Origin: Angiostrongylus vasorum | Lineage: Eukaryota; Nematoda; Chromadorea; Rhabditida; Metastrongylidae | Length of the DNA stretch: 64,000 bases | NCBI GenBank assembly: GCA_018806985.1 | Contig: JADANN010000032.1 | Coordinates: forward strand, 90,001 to 154,000 | Direction: 5' to 3' | Shown here: positions 57,067 to 64,000 of the stretch, one piece after another | Position numbering within the stretch: the stretch's first letter is position 1 | Layout of the letters: the number at the start of each line of letters is the position of its first letter | The notes under the pieces: generated by a model | What the model was told of the DNA's origin: nothing | Database searches by the model: none | Seen by the model: only the letters and a program-made list of their open reading frames with translations | Position numbers and translations under genes: made by a program

Positions 57067-57945
57067 TCGTTTTTCTTCAATATCCGATCACAATTTCCTT
57101 CAGATGTCTCCGTTCTAAAGGTTTACTTCAATGTCGTAGGTGCCGTTCTTGATCAACAAAGAAGCATCACCGGGACGAGTTGCATTGCGTTAGAGCTTTC
57201 ACTCATCTTTTCACTCATGACAGCTTTATCCCCCTGTTATACTAGTAATGTAATATGGGCAGTAAATTTAGAGTACTTGTGAATCCAAAACGCTTCAATA
57301 TACGTGTGCCAAAAATATAATATTTTTCCTTCTACCATAAACACTCAGGCATAAACTCCTCGGAAACAGCAACCAAAGTGCTAGTTACTTTTCAGAAAGT
57401 GAAGAGCTCTGAGATTTCAATGAACGAGAAGATTATGAAACACTTGCCGAAGTACTATGACATCGGTTCGCTAGGGCAACATTAGTGTTTTATCGCCACA
57501 AATCCCAGTTGTGGAGCAAAAATAGTCTCACCACTCGCATTGACTAGCAGCCGTCACGTCCAGTTGTCACTCTTCAAATCTCATTCAGTCCGAGATCAAC
57601 TTGTTTTTTCTTCAAAAGAAGTCTGATTGGGGTCTTTCTCTGTGACTTTTTGAGTCACCTACATGATAACTAGCATTAGAACGGCCATATAACATTTAAC
57701 TCCTCTGAGAGTGACGTAATAAATATAACTGCCATTTAGGCAATAGAAGGAGGAAGATGAGAACAATGCGGTGGCTACCCCGGGTTACTTCACCTATTTA
57801 CTTAACTTTTCATTCATGTTTTAAATTGAAATAAAGAGGAAAAAAGTGCATAAAGTACTCTTCATTGAAAGAATTTTTTAAGGATGTGCAATTAAATCGA
57901 TTTCACTGAACATTGCAACGGTGATTAAATTCAATAAAGTCAATA
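57067..57945. other. Intergenic, nothing recognised
   Basis: AT-rich DNA with no supported exon or repeat. Confidence 0.4.
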
Positions 57946-57949
57946 AAGT

Positions 57950-58090
57950 CAATGCTGCCACCCCACAAAACAATTTTGGTACCGGTTTGCAGACCTCAGG
58001 AGTATGAAAGGTTTATTAAGTGCTGGTATTGGTTCGAACCAAGTGCCTATACAGTGTGCACCTCTAACCATTGCCCTAAACGCGCCTCTA
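57950..58090 (-). repeat. SINE family 1, 5' part, diverged
   Basis: Plus strand GGTACCGGTTTGCAGACCTC, GAAAGGTTTATTAAGTGCTG, GTTCGAACC, GCACCTCTAACCATTGCCCT, AACGCGCCTC. The head lies at the right. Confidence 0.6.
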
Positions 58091-58344
58091 ATTTCCAATA
58101 CATTTATTAAATATGCGAAAGTGTTAAGGAAAAATGCTGAACAAAGAGGATCTCCAATTCCTTGAATTTGCGTGAACGCCGTTTACAATAATAACGACCA
58201 ATTCTTCCAAGTCACAGCTTCCTCCACATCTCTTATGAGTCCTCAATCAATATGTAGATTTCAAAGGGATCAAAAAGTGAGTGGCTCGAAAATTGATGTG
58301 CCCAACAGTTATCAGTGTGCTGAAAAGTACAAATTTTTACAACC

Positions 58345-58510
58345 ATAGTGGTGTTGAGATATTTACAAAACCCCCGTACTATAGTTGTCTGCGGTGGAGA
58401 ACGAACGCGCTATTACATTTTCCGGGTCTGAAGCGTTAACCACCACGCTTCTTTTTCACCTCTCTTAGTTAGTTTTCTATCTACCAGCGCTATCAGTATA
58501 GTACCAGTGT
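58345..58510 (-). repeat. SINE family 2
   Basis: Plus strand GTGGTGTTGAGATATTTACA, GAACGAACGCGCTATTACAT, GCGTTAACCACCACGCTTC, CCAGCGCTATCAGTATAG. Confidence 0.65.
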
Positions 58511-58984
58511 GAGTTTTTTATTCTGTATTATACACAAGAAAGGAAAGGTCCAGCATATTGGCTAGAAAAAGATTGAATGAAAAATATAAGAACTTGAAAA
58601 CTATTTCCTGTAAAACAGTATGACATTTGGTCTGCCCTGAATTGCATCCACAATGTCAATCGTTCGTGGTTCAACTTCTGACATTTCTGACGGATAGTGA
58701 ACATCAAACGGTTAGACTTTTTTCAACCGATAAAGGAAGTGTGGTGCATATTACATCCAATGAGTGGACTAGGTGGGCATTTCAGACCATCACCATCACC
58801 ATCACTAATTCGTTACCCAAAGCGAGGACGTTGAAATAAAGAAATGTGAAGAAAACTTGAAATATCTGTAAGTACAAAGCTTTTTACAGATGTAGCGACA
58901 CGTATTCTGTCATCCGCTAAACAAGGAGGAGGTGAAAAAACTGAGTTGAGTTGCAAAATACAACTACAATGATGCTAAGATATT

Positions 58985-59113
58985 TTGCAGAACTAGCTGA
59001 GAGATAGGCGAAACGAAGCGCATGGTATGGTGGTGAACACGTTACTCCCCTGAAACGGTAATAGTGCGTTCGTTCATCACCGCAAACACCTGCGGTCCGG
59101 AGTTTTGCAAATA
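58985..59113 (+). repeat. SINE family 2, 5' part (interrupted by mariner)
   Basis: AACTAGCTGAGAGATAGGCG, GCATGGTATGGTGGTGAACA, GTGCGTTCGTTCATCACC, CACCTGCGGTCCGGAGTTTT, stopping at GCAAATA. It continues at 60288. Confidence 0.85.
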
Positions 59114-60287
59114 ATAGGTCGTGACATAAGAAATGTCCGGTTTTATTGTTTTAATTTTCTGTGGAGTTTTTTGGATAAAAAATATTGTTCTTTATTTATG
59201 TATAATATATAGTTTTGAAGAACATGTGCTCCTTCTATTCCTGGTATTAGGTTTTTCTACGATTTCTTATTTTAACGTCTTTATAGGCCCTAAGTTTAGT
59301 ACGAGTCAACGTGATATACGTGTCCTTTATCTTGTACGAGTAGAGTGGACACAATGCCGCGGCAGAAGCTCGGAATGTCATCAATTTTGGGGGGAAGTTA
59401 GTGTTGGTGAAACAGCAGTGCGAACATGGTTCCGGAAATTTCGACCTGGTGATTTCTGACCTCGAAGTTAAGGAAGGCCGCGGATGTCTTAGTGAACTTT
59501 ACGACGGCGAATTGAAAGCACACGTGGAAGCAAATACGCAAACAACAGATGATAATCAAAAAAATCGCCGTTTTGAAGTGTCGTCTGCTCCTATTCTGAG
59601 CAAGAAAAACGACCATTTTCTTAATCGAAGTGTGACGCGCGACGAGAAATATGGGTTCTGTATGACAACCGACGATGTTCAGCTCAGTGGTCGGATTGTG
59701 ATCAGGGTCCACAGCACTTCCAAAGCCGAAATTGCACCAAAAAATGTTATGGCAACTAGTTGCTGGTTTGCAACCAGGCTGATTCATCACAGCTTTTTGA
59801 ATCTGGGCGAAACAATTACGGCAGAGAAGCATTGCCACCAAATCGACGAAATGCACCGGAAACTCCAACAGCAACGCCCGGCATAGTCAACAGAAAAGGA
59901 TCAATCCTTCTTCATGACATCGCCCGCCTCACGTTGCGGAACCAGCACTGCAGAAGTTGAACGAGTTGGACTACGGAACTTTGCCTCACCAGCCATATTC
60001 ATCAGACCTCTCGCCTACCGACTATCCCTTTTTCAATCACCTTGAAACCTTCCTGCGCGAAAAACTGCTTCACCGACCACGATGACGCGAAAAATGTCTA
60101 CAACGAATTCATCGCTTCCAGAACTCCAGAATTTTATACAAATGGGATTAAATAAATTTGATTCTTATTGCAAAAAATGTGCTGATTCGAATGGTGCTTA
60201 TTTCGATTAATAAAATTTGGTATGAAAAAAGCCATGGCTTTTTAAAGTTCACATTTGAAACCGGACACTTCATATGTTACAACCTAA
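59114..60287 (+). mobile_element. mariner-family DNA transposon inserted in a family-2 SINE
   Basis: About 1174 bp with 30-bp terminal inverted repeats (left ATAGGTCGTGACATAAGAAA, right in reverse complement TTAGGTTGTAACATATGAAG). It is flanked by the TA dinucleotide duplication expected for mariner. Transposase remnant on the plus strand: VGETAVRTWFRKFRPGD (DNA-binding end), DDNQKNRRFEVSSAPILSKK, VTRDEKYGFC (first Asp), LIHHSFLNLGETITAEKHCH, VNRKGSILLHDIARLTLRNQ (second Asp), SDLSPTDYPFF in a shifted frame (third Asp of D,D34D) and RTPEFYTNGIK. An internal deletion after NTQTT and several frameshifts make it inactive. Confidence 0.92.
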
Positions 60288-60372
60288 TATCTCAGCATCA
60301 TTGTGCTTGTATTTCGCATCACACCCTTCCATGGAAAACTATAGTAGGCAGCAAATAAGAAGTTACCATTGT
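60288..60372 (+). repeat. SINE family 2, 3' part (after mariner)
   Basis: TATCTCAGCATCATTGTGCT, GTATTTCGCATCACACCCTT, GGCAGCAAATAAGAAGTTA: the exact continuation of the SINE at 58985-59113. Confidence 0.85.
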
Positions 60373-60394
60373 GTTGAGTTGTTTGACAGGCAGC

Positions 60395-61170
60395 CAGAGT
60401 GCAAAAAATTCACCAGAAAGAAGCAGAAAGACAACTGACTTCCATTTCTAAGCAATTAAGTTGACACGGAAACACCACTATACGGAAATGACTACACCAC
60501 TAAATATACAGGAAGCCAAGCAGCAAAGACATGTTGGCTCATTACCTCTTCCCTCACCCCTCGCACATAGAAATGGCGCTTGTAAAAAATATGGTTCAAA
60601 CCCTCATCAATATATGCACCAGAAGGGAGCAGAGGGAAGAACCCTTGAAAATGGAGCGAAAAAATAGCTATTTAGTGTGGCTGTGAAACTGTAGCTCCTC
60701 GGGATTGATTGAGAGCGATAAAACCGCCCCAAGCGATAATTTTAGCGAGAATAAGTCCCCATCTGTCCTTCCCTTCATTTCAAACGAAATAAATGCGGGT
60801 ATAAAACGTTGCCTAAAAGATGCTGATAGAGAAACATCGACAGTTCTTACTTGGATACTTGGGTACTTGGGTAGTTCGCATAATGTTTTAAGGGAGAGCG
60901 ATGCCCCAAAACGAAGTACTTATCCAAAACAAAATCCCGTTTATGCTGTCTTTATTAGCGATGAAGTAAGTGTAGCTGTAAAACGGTGTTTAAAAAGGGC
61001 AGTTTTAGAGGAGTCGGTGGCGATAGCAGAAATACCACTGAATACTCTTTGTTGACAATTAGTTTGTAACCGCCTATATGACCGTTCTTATGAAACACAA
61101 AATTTAGTAATTTGCCCTTATGCAGGGGACGGTGACTGCATGAGTTCAGGCGCGATATATCTGATAGAGG
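60395..61170 (+). pseudogene. Penelope-like element fragment (RT end to endonuclease)
   Basis: Shifting frames give AIKLTRKHHYTE, HYLFPHPSHIEMALVKNMVQ, LPFISNEINAGIKRCLKDAD, then a second related segment VFISDEVSVAVKRCLKRAVL with IAEIPLNTLC, NRLYDRSYE, VICPYAGDGDCMSSGAIYLI. These match the 12745 element (LPFISNEISYAIKRCL, IDIPPNTLRRQLVRNRLYDR, CPNGRDGDCMSSGIIYLI). The doubled linker segment is unusual, and a CTTGGATACTTGGGTACTTG stretch lies between the two. Confidence 0.7.
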
Positions 61171-61990
61171 TCTTCCTGTTCTTCATGGTCTGGTTCCAAA
61201 ATTCCTTCTTGTACAGCTATTGCCCCATTCTCATTTGGCATCATACCTGACGATAACAACTATTTGAAAAACTCAAAGACTGACAACCGCTGTTATCAAG
61301 TTCCATTTTTGCCCTAGAAAGCTATTATGACAACTCTCGATCATGATCTAAACGAATGGTATATCAAGATTATAAACCTATTGAAAGGTATAGCAATTGG
61401 TCTATGAGTCAGTGTAGCGAATCTAGAGGACATCGAGCAGTTTAATTGAGAATGAGAACCTGTCGTACAAGAAGAAGCCATGCGATCAGATGCTGAAGAG
61501 CAGGAAGACCCTCGCGATTACAGACGTGGAGGCTATCATCTCGTAAATATCGGGGATGTGTCAAACAGAGGTACCACGTTATTCAAAAAATTAGGATAGG
61601 GTCATTTTTCCATAGTTCGGGTTGTCCTGGGATACGAAGGGACAAACGTTTGGTTGCCCTGTAAATAGTAAAATCGGCAAATGGCTACAAAGATGCAGCA
61701 CAGGATGAACTAAAACTCTTACATATTGTATGCGAAGCTGATCGTGAGGATCTTGGCTGCCAAAAAGTTTTGTAGCTACTAGACGAACTTTCTCTTAGCT
61801 GTGTCAGTGGTGTTCACCTTTGCAAGGTATTTTAGTTTCTTGAATGCAATCGTCTGAAGCCCATTATTCGCTCGAACAATCAATGCCTCCCTTTAGAACA
61901 AGGTCGAAAAAATCACAAAACGGGTAATCAAAGGGCTCAGACACTTACATGAAAAAAGCAAAAATTGTACCCATGGATATTCGCGAGATA
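61171..61990. other. Intergenic, nothing recognised
   Basis: No supported exon or repeat. Confidence 0.4.
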
Positions 61991-61991
61991 A

Positions 61992-62194
61992 AACTGCGAA
62001 TATAACCACAGTGATGCTGAGATATTTGCAAAACTCCTGACCCGAGGTGTCGGCGGTGGGGATCGAACTCGTATTGCCCTTTCCGGAAGCTCACGTGTTC
62101 ACCACTACACCATGCGGACCTTTCGTACCCTTCGTTTTGCCTTTCTCTCAGCCGTGTTTTTAGCCTATAGGTGCTATCAGCAATCACTCGTCGG
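61992..62194 (-). repeat. tRNA-derived SINE, family 2, best-preserved promoter
   Basis: The minus strand head has GCATGGTGTAGTGGTGAACA (A box matching the tRNA consensus) and GAGTTCGATCCCCACC (B box). It is followed by GGAGTTTTGCAAATATCTCA. Confidence 0.8.
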
Positions 62195-62197
62195 TCT

Positions 62198-62345
62198 GCG
62201 GTGGTGAACACATTATTGGCCCCGGAAAACGTAGTATCGACTTCGCACCCGCCGTCCCTGGGTGCTTCGCAAATATCTCAGTACTATTTTAGTTATATTT
62301 CACATCATTCCCTGCAATGAGAAAGAATAGGTGGTAAATCAAAAG
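62198..62345 (+). repeat. SINE family 2, diverged, inverted to its neighbour
   Basis: GCGGTGGTGAACACATTATT, CTTCGCACCCGCC, GCTTCGCAAATATCTCAGTA, GAATAGGTGGTAAATCAAAA. Head-to-head with the 61992 copy. Confidence 0.6.
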
Positions 62346-62408
62346 CATTTACCAATATTTAGATGAAAATCATAGAGATTTGGCTACAGTGAAGCAGAAT
62401 ACCTCCGT

Positions 62409-62523
62409 GCACGGATGGCCGAGTGGTCTAAGGCGCCAGACTCAAGGTTTCACTTGCCGCGCGAATGTGGTTGAGCATTCTGGTACTCGTAAGGGTGCGT
62501 GGGTTCAAATCCCACTCCGTGCA
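62409..62523 (+). tRNA. tRNA-Leu (anticodon CAA) with intron
   Basis: Acceptor stem GCACGGA/TCCGTGC with discriminator A. D-arm GGCCGAGTGGTCTAAGGC contains the A box. Anticodon stem CCAGA/TCTGG encloses CTCAAG, a 31-nt intron (about 62449-62479) and T. A long variable arm and T-arm GTGGG-TTCAAAT-CCCAC with the B box follow. The class II layout plus CAA anticodon is tRNA-Leu, an isoacceptor whose genes also carry introns in other nematodes. Intron ends are inferred from the canonical position after nucleotide 37. The ORFs on both strands here are by-products of the tRNA. Confidence 0.97.
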
Positions 62524-63704
62524 AAGTTTTTAGAACAGCTTCCCAAACGACATGCAAGAGATAGTTAATGGAAAATAACGTATTTAACTTTGTAGGGCAA
62601 GTGTCAAATCTTTTGGAAGATCTTTCCTCCATTCTGGTGTATAAAACCGAAAAGAAAACGCTTAAAATAACATCCATAATGGTCTGTTACACAGAACGTT
62701 GGAGGAATAGAAGGTTATAGCTATCTTTGTGTAATTCTTCCATATCGAAGTCATAATATTTCGTAAAGCGTTCTGATATCTACACGACTTTCAAGGTGGT
62801 GTTGGGAAATATGACCGAAAACAGAAGTATGAAGATCAGAGTTAGCTTTGTGCTGCTTTCACACTCAAATCTTTGTTGCTGACTGATCGGATAACCGCAT
62901 GACTATAACCATTCTTTGTCTGCTCAGGGAAATCAATAGATGCGAGCAAAGAGAAGGAAAGACAAAGCACGCAGCGAAATTTTTTCCTTTTAAAAACAAC
63001 TTTATTGTCACGCAGTTTGTCCTTTCTCACGAACTGACAAATGTTGTCTGTGGTCAACAAGCGGCTGTTATCATGGCGAATTGAGCTTCGGCTGATCTTC
63101 CACAAATCTTCCTCCAACGCGCTTAACCGGAAGATCTTATGAATTTTTTCATGACTATTACTCAGAAGATGGTCGGCAGGCGCCATTCGGAAGCAAATCG
63201 CTTTCCGTCAGTACATCCATAGGTGCAAGAACTGTTTAGCGATGAAGATGTGGGATTTGCTGTATGAAGGAAAGCATCACAAAACCGATATCGCCAATAG
63301 CGCGAGTTTTCCCATAGCTGAGACTTACTTCAGAGTAGGCGAATCTTAGCGGAAACCGTAAGAAAAGCAGAAAGGGACTTCTCCAGCAAATCATCCAGTG
63401 GATGCTATATGAAAGAAAGTTGACACCTCAACAGAATCGGAGCTGTACAATGTTGTTGAAGTGGAAAGGCAAGAAGAAGGGATTACTGTTCTGTTTACAG
63501 CTGATAAAGCCACCGTTCCCCGCCCATCTTATCGAAATCAGAAGTGACTATAGGCAATCCCTGCAAGTTGCAAGTAAGGTTTCTAATTATACGAATGATA
63601 TAAATATATAAATATATATATATATATATATAGTACGCATAAATTGGTTAGGTTATAAAAATAAAAGTAAAAAAGTAGGTTATAAGTTAAGTGAAATATA
63701 TGAA
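62524..63704. other. Intergenic, weak ORFs only
   Basis: A 114-codon minus-strand ORF at 62842-63186 (including SALEEDLWKISRSSIRHDNS) has no splice context or known family. A (TA)n run lies at 63602-63632. Confidence 0.35.
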
Positions 63705-63920
63705 ATGAGACTTGATAACTATTTTGAACGGCAAGCTGTGTTGAATGCCCCTGAAGAGCGAATACTCTATGAGCAGCGAGCCACTCTGAAGAAGTTTTTT
63801 TACTGCTCTATCATCTTATCCCAGTGCAAAGCTCTCCCCAAGTCGATTTCCATTGTGAGCCTCATGACCGGCTGTGGTGTATACGCTCTACAGCAGCAAA
63901 AGTCTGTCCTTACAAAATGA
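63705..63920 (+). CDS. Possible single-exon small protein
   Basis: ATG to TGA, 71 residues: MRLDNYFERQAVLNAPEERI, then LYEQRATLKKFFYCSIILSQ, CKALPKSISIVSLMTGCGVY and ALQQQKSVLTK. Codons are GC-richer than the AT-rich flanks. A basic, amphipathic N-terminal half is followed by one moderately hydrophobic segment (SISIVSLMTGCGVYAL) that could span a membrane. No family is recognised. It could also be an exon of a gene extending past the window. Confidence 0.4.
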   Translation: MRLDNYFERQAVLNAPEERILYEQRATLKKFFYCSIILSQCKALPKSISIVSLMTGCGVYALQQQKSVLTK

Positions 63921-64000
63921 ACTCGCCCGAAAAAGCGCTTTTGCAAAATATTAAGTGCAAGGAAAAAGCTATTGATGAACCACGCCTAACATAACAATCG

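Noticed and set aside
62380..62677. ORFs on both strands across the tRNA, including a GFEPTHPYEY-type peptide
   Set aside because: This peptide is a well-known artefact of translating tRNA-Leu antisense. The tRNA fold explains the sequence.

Overview
This is a gene-poor, repeat-dense stretch of a eukaryotic chromosome, and the evidence points to a nematode. The short introns end in TTTCAG-type acceptors, one ribosomal protein gene has a 74-nt intron, and there is an intron-containing tRNA-Leu(CAA). The mix of RTE non-LTR elements, a BEL/Pao LTR element, Penelope-like elements (PLEs) and mariners fits a parasitic strongylid such as a hookworm. The hookworm assignment is inference from the look of the RTE proteins and was not checked by a search.

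Host genes are few. Minus strand: a C-terminal exon of an unrecognised protein (449-713) and most of a 60S ribosomal protein L19 gene with an apparent 1-nt frameshift (2011-2672). Plus strand: a possible exon at 17268-17363; two phase-compatible exons of an unrecognised gene (31211-31310, 33525-33680); a possible exon at 34457-34547; a two-exon small membrane protein (38618-38996); a possible last exon at 52737-52924; tRNA-Leu(CAA) (62409-62523); and a short ORF near the right edge (63705-63920). Exon calls without a recognised family are tentative.

The rest is mostly mobile DNA. A decayed BEL/Pao element lies at 6613-10490 (minus), with one LTR of about 1.08 kb. A Penelope-like element lies at 12367-14755 between inverted terminal repeats and is interrupted by a 198-bp insertion with a 17-bp target duplication. 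RTE retrotransposons lie at 19820-21590 and 25555-27975 (minus), and a second RTE 3' end lies head-to-head at 27978-28353 (plus). RTE scraps are at 35725-36170, 41800-42380 and 55695-55845. Further PLE fragments are at 30110-30260, 34640-35215 and 60395-61170. Two mariners lie at 46998-48335 and 59114-60287.

Four short interspersed families fill the gaps. Families 1, 2 and 4 have tRNA-like A and B boxes. Families 3 and 4 end in sequence closely resembling the RTE 3' end, as expected for SINEs that borrow LINE machinery. AT and TG microsatellites sit beside or inside family-1 SINEs.

The most interesting signal is a recurring hammerhead-ribozyme-like core (CTGAGGA, a short GGCG/CGCC-type hairpin, GAAACGTC) closed by a GGCT/AGCC stem. 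It occurs in the PLE terminal repeats, in a 198-bp insertion inside the PLE, and in many dispersed fragments. Hammerheads are known in PLE terminal repeats. The small inserted unit with its own target duplication looks like a separate non-autonomous hammerhead-bearing element.
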